A DNA stretch of 8,144 nt from Anaerolineales bacterium UBA7227 (GCA_002473085.1 DKTP01000149.1:1-8144); one strand, 5' to 3'; shown: positions 1-6,131, numbered from the stretch's first letter. Translations and numbers: made by a program. Notes: generated by a model from the sequence alone, not told the origin.

Positions 1-51
1 CCTGAAGTTCTACTTCAGGCGGTCGCTCCGAAAGTAGAACTTTCGGAATCC
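1..51. repeat. Paired-hairpin interspersed repeat, copy 1
   Basis: Two short perfect hairpins lie side by side. The first has an 8-bp stem (1-8 with 12-19) and a TCT loop. The second has a 9-bp stem (27-35 with 39-47) and an AGA loop. Their cores, AAGTTCTACTT and AAGTAGAACTT, are reverse complements of each other. They are separated by 7 nt and followed by GGAATCC at 45-51. A second copy with the same cores but different outer stem bases lies at 7131-7183. The window edge may cut the left end. The element is not followed by a T-run, so it does not look like a simple terminator. It resembles REP/BIME-type palindromic repeats in layout; no named family is recognised. Confidence 0.75.
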
Positions 52-79
52 TGTACTTGAATTTGGGACTTTTCAAGGT

Positions 80-156
80 GTCAAATGATTAAAAGAATCC
101 GTGAAAATCCGCTGAATTGGCGAGATCTGTGTACATCAAGCGGAATATCATTTGAC
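80..156. repeat. 10-bp inverted repeat upstream of secG
   Basis: GTCAAATGAT at 80-89 is the exact reverse complement of ATCATTTGAC at 147-156. Inside it, TCCGCT at 108-113 pairs with AGCGGA at 139-144. The right arm overlaps the -35 hexamer of the promoter at 152-181, so the repeat could affect transcription. It could equally be the terminal repeats of a tiny non-coding element or a chance palindrome in AT-rich DNA. No coding function is seen here. Confidence 0.4.
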
Positions 157-181
157 GTTTTCTCGTTTCCGCAAGTATAAA
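152..181 (+). promoter_or_regulatory. Candidate sigma-70-type promoter P1 for secG
   Basis: TTGACG at 152-157 and TATAAA at 176-181 are separated by 18 bp, close to the vegetative-sigma consensus. Transcription would begin near 188, giving a leader of about 93 nt that contains the stem-loop at 189-238 before the secG ribosome binding site. This is a sequence match only. Confidence 0.5.
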
Positions 182-188
182 ATACCCA

Positions 189-238
189 CGGTCGCAAATT
201 GCGCTCTCCGCCTTCTAAAAAAGCGCAATTTGTGACCG
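189..238 (+). promoter_or_regulatory. 17-bp stem-loop in the secG leader
   Basis: Positions 189-205 pair with 222-238 over 17 bp, with a single G-U wobble (194/233) and a 16-nt loop. The stem lies just after the expected start of a P1 transcript and occupies the -35 zone of the second -10 box at 246-251. Two readings are possible: an RNA leader structure (attenuator or protection element), or a double-stranded operator. There is no U-run after the stem, so it is not a canonical terminator. Confidence 0.5.
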
Positions 239-245
239 AGTGCGG

Positions 246-251
246 TATAAT
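246..251 (+). promoter_or_regulatory. Consensus -10 box, candidate proximal promoter P2 for secG
   Basis: A perfect TATAAT sits 29 bp before the secG start codon. No good -35 hexamer lies 16-18 bp upstream (the zone reads GCGCAA), because that space is taken by the right arm of the 189-238 stem. If used, transcription would begin near 257-258 and give a short leader holding the AGGAGG ribosome binding site at 269-274. It may need an activator or may be a chance match. Confidence 0.4.
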
Positions 252-280
252 TCCCGCGCTATTTTGGCAGGAGGCCACAA

Positions 281-502
281 ATGACTAACATTTTGGAAAT
301 TTCGTTAATTATAACCTCGGTGGCGCTCATCCTCAGCGTTATCCTTCAAAGCAAGGGCGCGGGATTGGGCGGTTTGACCGGGGCCGATACGGGCAGCGTC
401 TTCACGGCGCGGCGCGGCATCGAGCGCACGCTCTTCTGGGTGACGATCGTCTTGAGCGTGTTGTTCTTCGTGCTGGCAATCGCCCTGCTCATTGTCAACT
501 AA
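281..502 (+). CDS. secG: Preprotein translocase subunit SecG
   Basis: This 73-aa integral membrane protein is the small accessory subunit of the SecYEG channel; SecG aids SecA-driven export of unfolded preproteins. Two hydrophobic segments are evident, at about residues 4-22 and 50-72. They are joined by a cytoplasmic-type loop with the family hallmark LQSKGAGLGG (22-31) followed by a polar, basic stretch including RRGIER. Length and two-helix layout are typical of SecG. The ATG start is supported by AGGAGG at 269-274, six bases upstream. A compact hairpin (521-559) follows the stop, and the solute-binding protein gene starts 72 bp downstream on the same strand. The upstream region carries two candidate promoters and a long stem-loop. 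The identification is firm because the loop motif, size and topology all agree. Confidence 0.93.
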   Translation: MTNILEISLIITSVALILSVILQSKGAGLGGLTGADTGSVFTARRGIERTLFWVTIVLSVLFFVLAIALLIVN

Positions 503-520
503 CCATTCCTTCACGTCAAA

Positions 521-559
521 GGGACGCGGAGCGGCGCGCAAACTGCCGCCGCCCGTCCC
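521..559 (+). terminator. Hairpin after secG, possible weak terminator or attenuator
   Basis: GGGACG (521-526) pairs with CGTCCC (554-559), and GCGGC (531-535) pairs with GCCGC (545-549), with a symmetric 4-by-4 internal loop between the two helices. The next bases, GTCTTTCCT, hold only a short U-rich run. Partial termination would let some transcription continue into the solute-binding protein gene, which has no obvious promoter of its own. The GC-rich setting makes chance pairing possible. Confidence 0.35.
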
Positions 560-574
560 GTCTTTCCTATACCG

Positions 575-2257
575 ATGAAACGTCTTCGCTGGCAGATCGT
601 GGTGGTGGCGGTCACCCTGGTCCTGGTCGGGATTTTGCTCCTCAGCCAGGGACCGGTGGTCACCCCCATCCAGCCGCAGGCCGCGCCGGGCGGGGTTTAT
701 ACCGAGGGGCTGGTCGGCGCGATGGGGCGTCTCAACCCCCTGCTCGACTGGAACAACTCCGCCGACCGCGACGTGAACCGTCTCATTTATAGCGGGCTGA
801 TGCGCTTCGATTCGCGCGGCATGCCCGAACCCGACCTGGCCGAATCGTGGGGGACGACCGCCGACGGCGCCGTCTACAATTTCAGCCTGCGCCCCAACGC
901 GGTCTGGCACGACGGCTCCCCGGTCACCAGCGACGACGTCATCTTCACCATCGAGTTGATCAAAAGCCCGGCCTCGTTCTACCCCGCCGACGTCAAACAA
1001 CTGTGGTCGAAAGTGGAGATCATCCGCCTGAGCGATCGGGCCCTGCAATTCAAGATCCCCGAACCCTACGCGCCCTTCCTGGACTATATGACCTTCGGCG
1101 TGCTGCCGAAGCGCCTGCTCGAATCCATCCCGCTCGACCAGATCCTCAACGCGGACTTCAACCTCAAACCGGTGGGCAGCGGGCCGTTCAGGTTCGATCA
1201 CCTGCTGATCAACAACGGCAAGATCGCCGGCGTGGCGCTGGTCCGCAACGAACAATACTATTTGCAAAAACCGTTCATCGAACAGGTCGTCTTCAAATAC
1301 TTCGCCTCGTCCGCCGAGGCGTTCAGCGCCTACCGCGCCGGCGACGTTGCCGGCGTCAGCCGCATCGCCGACGATGTCCTGCCGCAGGCGCTGGCCGAGC
1401 CGAACTTTTCCATCTATACCAGCCGCGTCCCCCAGATGGGCTTCGTGCTGTTCAACCTGAAAAATCCCGAAGTCGCCTTCCTGCAAGACGCCAAACTCCG
1501 CCGCGCCCTGATGCTGGGACTCAACCGTCAGCGCCTGATCGACGCCTTCATGGGCGGACAGGCCATCCCGCTGGACGGACCCATCCTGCCCGGTTCGTGG
1601 GCGCATTACGACGGCGTGGAAAAGATTCCCTACGACCCCGACGCGGCCATCTCGCTCCTCAAGCAACTGGGCTACACGCTTCCCGCGGACGGGGGCGCGG
1701 CGCGCGTCAAAGACGGGAAGCCGCTGGCCTTCCGCCTCGCCCACCCCGACGACGCCGTCCACACCCAGATGGCGCAGTCCATCCAGGCCGACTGGGCCCG
1801 CATCGGCGTCGGCGTGGAACTGGCCGCGGTCCCCTACGCCGCATTGCAGAACGACTACCTCGTCCCGCGCAACTATCAAGCCGCGCTGGTGGAACTTTCG
1901 CTGCCGCGCACGCCCGACCCCGACCCCTATCCGTTCTGGCACCAGGCCGAGGCCACCGGCGGACAGAACTACTCGCAGTGGGACAATCGTCCTGCCAGCG
2001 AATATCTCGAACAGGCGCGCGTCACCACCGATTTCGGACTGCGAGCGCGCCTCTATCGCAACTTCCAGGTGATCTTCGCCCGCGAACTCCCGTCCCTGCC
2101 GCTGTACGCGCCGGTCTATTCCTACGGAGTCAACGACACGGTGCAGGGCGTGCAGATCCCGCCGCTGTACGATCCCAGCGACCGCTTCCTGCTCGTCTCG
2201 CAATGGTACCTGGCAACGCGCCGCTCGCTGGAACCGACCGCCACGCCCGAACAGTAA
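575..2257 (+). CDS. ABC transporter substrate-binding protein, SBP family 5 (peptide/oligopeptide type)
   Basis: This 560-aa protein belongs to extracellular solute-binding protein family 5 (DppA/OppA type), which captures peptides or similar ligands for an ABC importer. Family motifs appear in order: DLAESW (87-92), the FSLRPNAVWHDGSPVTSDDV stretch (103-122), GSGPF (201-205), LRRALMLGLNRQRLID (308-323) and the C-terminal LPLY (508-511). Residues 8-23 form a hydrophobic N-terminal segment after basic residues, but no lipobox cysteine follows. The protein therefore probably stays tethered by an uncleaved signal anchor rather than as a lipoprotein. The C-terminus ends in a Pro/Thr-rich tail. 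No Shine-Dalgarno sequence precedes the ATG. The stop codon is one base from the next gene. No permease or ATPase genes are present nearby, so it is an orphan binding protein here; the ligand cannot be read from sequence. A sensory or scaffolding role is possible. Confidence 0.88.
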   Translation: MKRLRWQIVVVAVTLVLVGILLLSQGPVVTPIQPQAAPGGVYTEGLVGAMGRLNPLLDWNNSADRDVNRLIYSGLMRFDSRGMPEPDLAESWGTTADGAVYNFSLRPNAVWHDGSPVTSDDVIFTIELIKSPASFYPADVKQLWSKVEIIRLSDRALQFKIPEPYAPFLDYMTFGVLPKRLLESIPLDQILNADFNLKPVGSGPFRFDHLLINNGKIAGVALVRNEQYYLQKPFIEQVVFKYFASSAEAFSAYRAGDVAGVSRIADDVLPQALAEPNFSIYTSRVPQMGFVLFNLKNPEVAFLQDAKLRRALMLGLNRQRLIDAFMGGQAIPLDGPILPGSWAHYDGVEKIPYDPDAAISLLKQLGYTLPADGGAARVKDGKPLAFRLAHPDDAVHTQMAQSIQADWARIGVGVELAAVPYAALQNDYLVPRNYQAALVELSLPRTPDPDPYPFWHQAEATGGQNYSQWDNRPASEYLEQARVTTDFGLRARLYRNFQVIFARELPSLPLYAPVYSYGVNDTVQGVQIPPLYDPSDRFLLVSQWYLATRRSLEPTATPEQ

Positions 2258-2258
2258 A

Positions 2259-2795
2259 ATGAATTCCCCAGAACAGGACCAGGCCTTCTTTAAATCGGGA
2301 GTTCCAGAGTTGGAGACTTATCTCCTGTCGAAGGAACTGTACTGGTCCGGCGCGCGCACCACGGACTTCACGCAGTTGACGCTGGGAGCCATGCTCTTCG
2401 TCCGCGAGCGGCTGAAGGGCTGGCGCGTCGCGGGGTTGACGGAACTGTCCATGCAAATGGACGCGGTCCGCTTGAAGTGGCGATCGGCCTGGGAGGAGAA
2501 AGCCCGCCGCGAGGTCCGCGCGAGAGGCGAGATGTGGAAAAATTTCCTCGCCGAAGCGCGCGAACGTCCGTCGGCGGAAATATCCCGCCGCTATCCGTAC
2601 GAAGTCCGGCTGCGCGCCATCCTGACGCTTTTGCTCGACGACGTCCGCGCGGCCCCCGAAGCCTGGCTGACTCCGCTCGACGCCTGGCTGAATCTCAAAT
2701 TGAGCGGCGACGCGTTCGTCTGGGACCCGTCGCTGGCGTGGAATTTTCCGCGGGAAAAATTTTGGTTTTTATACGGCTCTCTCAAAGGAGACTGA
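2259..2795 (+). CDS. Uncharacterised tryptophan-rich protein, 178 aa
   Basis: I do not recognise this family. The protein is soluble-looking, with no signal peptide or membrane segment. Its composition is striking: ten tryptophans in 178 residues, several in repeated contexts (SAWEE 77-81, EAWLT 134-138, DAWLN 141-145, LAWNF 159-163, KFWFL 167-171). A central highly charged segment (about 70-110, rich in Arg, Lys and Glu) is predicted to be helical. The C-terminal half is shorter hydrophobic helices. The ATG lies one base after the solute-binding protein stop, with no clear ribosome binding site, which suggests translational coupling. Its stop is one base before the peptidase ATG, and the peptidase ribosome binding site lies inside its last codons. 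The tight packing between a binding protein and a dipeptidase and the open frame support a real gene. Function unknown; a partner of its neighbours is only a guess. Confidence 0.78.
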   Translation: MNSPEQDQAFFKSGVPELETYLLSKELYWSGARTTDFTQLTLGAMLFVRERLKGWRVAGLTELSMQMDAVRLKWRSAWEEKARREVRARGEMWKNFLAEARERPSAEISRRYPYEVRLRAILTLLLDDVRAAPEAWLTPLDAWLNLKLSGDAFVWDPSLAWNFPREKFWFLYGSLKGD

Positions 2796-2796
2796 C

Positions 2797-4167
2797 ATGA
2801 CCGACGTACGCGACATCGCTCTCTCTTATGCCCATCAGAACCGCGACCGCTTCCTGGCGGATTTGCGGGAGCTGCTCCTCATTCCCTCGATCTCGACCTC
2901 GGACGAATACAAGGCCGAGACGCTGCGCGGCGCGCTGTGGGTGTCCGACCACCTGCGCGGGATGGGAATCCAAAACGTGGAGGTCATGCCGACGGGCGGG
3001 CATCCTGTGGTGTACGGCGAATGGCTCAAACGTCCCGGCGCGCCGACCGTGCTGATATACGGTCATTATGACGTTCAGCCGCCCGACCCGCTGGACCTGT
3101 GGGAGACGCCTCCCTTCGAGCCGACCGTGCGCGGCGACCTGCTCTTCGCGCGCGGCGCCTCCGACATGAAGGGACAGGTGATGGCCGTCCTCCACGCGGT
3201 GGAAGCCGCGCTCAAAACGGGACAGATGCCCGTCAACGTCAAGTTCCTGATCGAGGGCGAGGAGGAGATCGGCTCGGAGAATCTCGGCGCGTTCATCAAA
3301 AAACACGCGAAGAAGTTGAAAGCCGACGTCTGCATCAACACCGACGCGGGCATGATCGGCGCCGACGAGCCGACCATCGTCTACGGCTTGCGCGGACTGG
3401 CTTACATGGAATTGCGCGTCTACGGCCCCGCCAAGGACCTGCACTCCGGCTTGTTCGGCGGCGCGGTCCACAACCCCGCCCAGGCGTTGACCGAACTGGT
3501 GGCGGGCATGCACGACAAAAACGGGCGCGTCACGCTGCCGGGCTTCTACAAAAAAGTCCGCAAGGTGAGCGAGCGGGAACATCGCGCCTTCAAGAAATTG
3601 CCGACCAGCAAAAAATTCTTCCTCGAGCAGACGGGCGTCCCCGCGCTGTGGGGCGAAGCCGAATACGCGCCCAACGAACGCGTCGGCGCGCGTCCCACGC
3701 TGGAGGTCAACGGCCTGCTCTCCGGCTGGACCGCGCCCGGCAGCAAGACCGTCATCCCCGCTTACGCCATGGCGAAGATATCCTGCCGTCTCGTCCCCGG
3801 CCAGACTCCCGAAGAGACGATCAAACAGATGCGCGCCTATCTCAAAGCCAAAGCGCCCAAAACCATCCGCTGGGAATTGATCGACTTGCACAGCGCCGGC
3901 GCCGCCGTCACTGATCTGGAAAGCCCCGGCGTCAAAGCCCTGGCGGGCGGACTGCAAGCGGTTTGGGGCAAACGTCCGCTGTTCATGCGCGAGGGCGGCT
4001 CCATCGGCGCGGTGGTCCAATTGCAGGAATACGCCGGGGTCGAGTCGGTCCTCACTGGCTTTGGTTTGCCCGAAGACAATGTCCACTCGCCGAACGAGCG
4101 TCTGCACCTGCCCACCTGGTACAAGGGCATCGACGCGCTGATCCACTTCCTATTCAACATGAGGTAA
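2797..4167 (+). CDS. M20-family metallodipeptidase (CNDP2/carnosinase-like)
   Basis: This 456-aa cytoplasmic enzyme is a peptidase of family M20, using two metal ions (usually zinc or manganese) to cleave dipeptides. The metal and catalytic set is complete: H90 and D92 in GHYDVQP, bridging D123 in GASDMKG, general base E156 and ligand E157 in EGEEEIGSE, D183 in NTDAGM, and H430 in VHSPNE. H216 in DLHSGLFGG marks the lid/dimerisation domain (about 200-320) that completes the active site in CNDP-like members, and the GGS stretch at 400-402 belongs to substrate binding. Length is normal for the family. The ATG has AAAGGAG (2784-2790) six bases upstream, inside the end of the preceding gene. A role in hydrolysing peptides taken up with the help of the upstream binding protein is inferred from context. 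Exact substrate preference cannot be told from sequence. Confidence 0.92.
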   Translation: MTDVRDIALSYAHQNRDRFLADLRELLLIPSISTSDEYKAETLRGALWVSDHLRGMGIQNVEVMPTGGHPVVYGEWLKRPGAPTVLIYGHYDVQPPDPLDLWETPPFEPTVRGDLLFARGASDMKGQVMAVLHAVEAALKTGQMPVNVKFLIEGEEEIGSENLGAFIKKHAKKLKADVCINTDAGMIGADEPTIVYGLRGLAYMELRVYGPAKDLHSGLFGGAVHNPAQALTELVAGMHDKNGRVTLPGFYKKVRKVSEREHRAFKKLPTSKKFFLEQTGVPALWGEAEYAPNERVGARPTLEVNGLLSGWTAPGSKTVIPAYAMAKISCRLVPGQTPEETIKQMRAYLKAKAPKTIRWELIDLHSAGAAVTDLESPGVKALAGGLQAVWGKRPLFMREGGSIGAVVQLQEYAGVESVLTGFGLPEDNVHSPNERLHLPTWYKGIDALIHFLFNMR

Positions 4168-4191
4168 CGCAAACCTGTTTTGCAAAACGAT

Positions 4192-5073
4192 ATGACTGAA
4201 GACCGCATCATCACCTACGGCGGACAGGCCGTCCTCGAAGGCGTGCTTATGCGCGGACGAAAAGCCTTCGCCATCGCCATGCGCGCCCCCGATGGCAGCA
4301 TCGCCGTCCACACCGAAAAACTGGCCTCGGTTTACCAATCGAGCGTCGCCAAAATTCCCTTCCTGCGCGGCGTGATCTTATTGTGGGACGCCCTCGGGCT
4401 GGGAATGCGCGCGCTGACGATCTCCGCCAACGTCCAAACCGGCGAGGACGAAAAACTGGAAGGGACGCCTCTCTACCTGACCCTGGCCGGGTCGCTCGCC
4501 TTCGGCATCGGACTCTTCTTCCTGCTCCCCGCGGCCATCGGCGGCTGGACGGAGCGACTCTTCGTCCCCGCCGCGGGACATTGGGCCGGCAACCTCATCG
4601 AGGGACTCGTCCGCCTGGCCCTGCTCGTCGGCTACATCTGGGCCATCGGCTTCATGCCCGACATCAAACGTCTCTTCGGCTACCACGGCGCGGAACACAA
4701 GACCATCAACGCCTTCGAAGCCGGCGCCGAGTTGACTCCTGAATCGGTGGCGAAATATCCCATCGAACACGCCCGCTGCGGAACGGCCTTCCTGCTCACG
4801 CTGGTCCTGCTCTCGATTTTGGTCTTCACCCTGCTCGGTCCCCTGCCCATGCTCTGGAGACTCGTCAGCCGCATCCTGCTCATCCCCGTTCTCTCGGGCG
4901 TCGCGGTCGAATACATCCGCTGGACGGCGAACCACCTCGACAGCAAATTCGTCCAATGGATCATCCGTCCCAACCTGGCGCTCCAGTCCCTCACCACGCG
5001 CCAACCCGACATGAAAATGCTCGAAGTGGCAATCGCCTCCTTCAACGCGATGAGACAGGCGGAGGGGCAGTGA
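4192..5073 (+). CDS. DUF1385 family membrane protein (YqhQ-like)
   Basis: This 293-aa protein matches the DUF1385 family, of which Bacillus YqhQ is a member; the biochemical role is not established. Diagnostic motifs are YGGQAVLEGVLMRG (9-22), GYHGAEHKTI (163-172) and HARCGTAFL (193-201). The invariant-looking H165, E168, H169, H193 and C196 could form a metal site, which would explain why databases sometimes call it a putative metal-dependent enzyme. Hydrophobic segments lie near 95-117, 132-156, 197-222 and 224-243, with the conserved His motif just after the second. The ATG at 4192 is chosen because the family's conserved start lies only eight residues later. A TTG at 4180 in the same frame would add four residues and cannot be excluded. 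There is no good ribosome binding site for either. It is 24 bp after the dipeptidase and probably closes that operon. Its stop codon lies inside a heptamer repeat. Confidence 0.88.
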   Translation: MTEDRIITYGGQAVLEGVLMRGRKAFAIAMRAPDGSIAVHTEKLASVYQSSVAKIPFLRGVILLWDALGLGMRALTISANVQTGEDEKLEGTPLYLTLAGSLAFGIGLFFLLPAAIGGWTERLFVPAAGHWAGNLIEGLVRLALLVGYIWAIGFMPDIKRLFGYHGAEHKTINAFEAGAELTPESVAKYPIEHARCGTAFLLTLVLLSILVFTLLGPLPMLWRLVSRILLIPVLSGVAVEYIRWTANHLDSKFVQWIIRPNLALQSLTTRQPDMKMLEVAIASFNAMRQAEGQ

Positions 5074-5100
5074 GCAGTGAGCAGTGATCAGTGAGCAGTC
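5067..5100 (+). repeat. Heptamer tandem array A (GCAGTGA)
   Basis: Four consecutive 7-bp units start at 5067, 5074, 5081 and 5088 (GCAGTGA three times, then TCAGTGA), followed by a partial GCAGTC. The stop codon of the DUF1385 gene (5071-5073) is inside the first unit. The array leads directly into the terminator hairpin. Its unit differs by one base from the complement of the array at 5144-5191 (GCAGAGA), so the two tracts look like related repeats in opposite orientation. It is not a CRISPR: there are no spacers. Confidence 0.8.
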
Positions 5101-5101
5101 G

Positions 5102-5131
5102 AACCCCGTTTTCTCTGAGAAACGGGGTTTG
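5102..5131 (+). terminator. Intrinsic terminator of the secG-DUF1385 gene group
   Basis: AACCCCGTTT (5102-5111) pairs perfectly with AAACGGGGTT (5120-5129) around an 8-nt loop, followed by TTGCTTTT. The 10-bp stem with four G-C pairs and the U-rich tail fit a rho-independent terminator placed 28 bp after the DUF1385 stop. Its sandwiching between two heptamer arrays suggests it may itself be part of a dispersed intergenic repeat. Confidence 0.7.
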
Positions 5132-5143
5132 CTTTTCACGCGC

Positions 5144-5191
5144 TGCTCTCTGCTATCCACTCCTGCTCTCTCCTCTCTGCTCTCTTCTCTC
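5144..5191. repeat. Heptamer tandem array B, pyrimidine tract (TGCTCTC)
   Basis: Units of 7 bp begin at 5144 (TGCTCTC), 5151 (TGCTATC), 5164 (TGCTCTC), 5171 (TCCTCTC), 5178 (TGCTCTC) and 5185 (TTCTCTC), with one 6-nt slip at 5158-5163. The tract is almost pure pyrimidine on the + strand. Read on the - strand the unit is GAGAGCA, a rotation of GCAGAGA, one base different from array A. It ends about 30 bp before the promoter of the next gene. Confidence 0.75.
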
Positions 5192-5222
5192 TATGTGATT
5201 TTATCTCCGGCTCATGTGCGCT

Positions 5223-5231
5223 TGCTAGAAT
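5223..5231 (+). promoter_or_regulatory. Extended -10 promoter giving a leaderless transcript
   Basis: TGCTAGAAT combines the extended -10 element TGN (5223-5225) with a near-consensus -10 box TAGAAT (5226-5231). No clear -35 hexamer is seen, which extended -10 promoters can tolerate. The ATG of the glycosidase gene begins at 5238, seven bases past the box, where transcription would be expected to start. There is no ribosome binding site, so a leaderless mRNA is the simplest reading. Confidence 0.55.
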
Positions 5232-5237
5232 AAAAAC

Positions 5238-6116
5238 ATGAAGCCGAAAATCCGCAAGCCGACGCTCGTCATTGGTCTGCTCCTCCTCATTGGACTGTGC
5301 GTCTCCGCGCCCATACTTTACCTGCATGGCCGCCCCGCGCCCGTGCCTGCCAAACAGACCCTGCGCGACGGCGTGGAATACCAGCGCATCGTCCGCGTTT
5401 CGCCGCGCCCGGCGATCATCCACGTTCTCAAGATCAACATGAAGACCAACGGCCTTCGCGTCCTCGTCACCCCACCCGACAACCCGAAAAGCGACAAGCC
5501 GTTGAACGCGCGGACGACCTCCCAGTTCCTCCAGGAATTCCATTTGGACATTGCCATCAACGGCGACGGATTCTCGCCCTGGTGGTCGCGCGGCCCCGCG
5601 GACTATTATCCGCACGCGGGCGATCCCGTGGCGACGCGCGGCGAAGCCGCCTCACGCGGGACCGTCTACGGGCGCGAACCCGAGAAGCCTTTTCCCACCC
5701 TCTACATTTCCCAGAAAAACAGCCTCTCCTTCGACCCGCCCAACAAACCCTACGACGCCATCTCAGGCGAAGCCCGCATCGTGATGGGCGGCTCGCCCGT
5801 GGAAGGCTTTACCAACGCCGAAGCCCATCCGCGCACAGCGATCGGCTACTCTCAAAACGGGAAATTCCTCTACCTCGTCGTTGTGGACGGGCGCCAGCCT
5901 TTTTACAGTCAGGGTGCGACGCTGGACGAACTTGCCCGCCTGATGATCCAACTCGGCGCGCACGACGCCATGAGTCTCGACGGAGGCGGCTCATCCACGA
6001 TGGTCGTCCGCGGCGGGGACGGGAAGCCGCGCATCCTCAACTCCCCCATTGACCTGTACATCCCCGGTCGCGAACGCGCCGTGGCAAATCACTTTGGGAT
6101 CTTTTTCAAGAAATAA
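5238..6116 (+). CDS. Phosphodiester glycosidase family protein (NAGPA domain), membrane-anchored
   Basis: This 292-aa protein carries the NAGPA-type phosphodiester glycosidase domain, named after the mammalian enzyme that removes GlcNAc from mannose-6-phosphate diesters. Bacterial members are thought to act on sugar phosphodiesters of cell-surface or exported polymers, and the substrate here is unknown. Domain signatures are INGDGF (107-112, usually INGGYF), HPRTAIG (197-203), LVVVDGR (213-219), the catalytic-region motif MSLDGGGSSTMVV (245-257), and the closing RAVANHFGIFF (280-290). Residues 9-29 are a hydrophobic signal anchor after a basic start. C21 lies in it but without a small residue before it, so it is not a convincing lipobox. 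The catalytic domain is expected outside the membrane. An AT-rich extended -10 promoter directly precedes the ATG, with no ribosome binding site. The gene is transcribed alone and converges on the nuclease gene 15 bp away with no terminator hairpin between them. Confidence 0.88.
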   Translation: MKPKIRKPTLVIGLLLLIGLCVSAPILYLHGRPAPVPAKQTLRDGVEYQRIVRVSPRPAIIHVLKINMKTNGLRVLVTPPDNPKSDKPLNARTTSQFLQEFHLDIAINGDGFSPWWSRGPADYYPHAGDPVATRGEAASRGTVYGREPEKPFPTLYISQKNSLSFDPPNKPYDAISGEARIVMGGSPVEGFTNAEAHPRTAIGYSQNGKFLYLVVVDGRQPFYSQGATLDELARLMIQLGAHDAMSLDGGGSSTMVVRGGDGKPRILNSPIDLYIPGRERAVANHFGIFFKK

Positions 6117-6131
6117 GATCGCCGCCGCTCG

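Noticed and set aside
81..278. 65-codon open frame on the - strand upstream of secG.
   Set aside because: It covers the promoters and the long stem-loop, has no ribosome binding site context or protein-like features, and appears to be chance.
305..2203. Open frame of 632 codons on the - strand, antisense to the solute-binding protein gene.
   Set aside because: It is opposite a gene with clear family motifs, its translation is low-complexity and rich in Arg, Gly, Val, Asp and Gln, it spans the secG-SBP gap, and it shows no domain. GC-rich codon bias opens long antisense frames.
2782..4146. Open frame of 454 codons on the - strand, antisense to the dipeptidase gene.
   Set aside because: The + strand carries the complete M20 metal-ligand set and a good ribosome binding site; the antisense product has no recognisable motif.
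4180..4191. TTG at 4180 as start of the DUF1385 gene.
   Set aside because: ATG at 4192 is in the same frame and nearer to the conserved YGGQAVLEG start of the family; neither has a ribosome binding site, so this is a preference, not proof.
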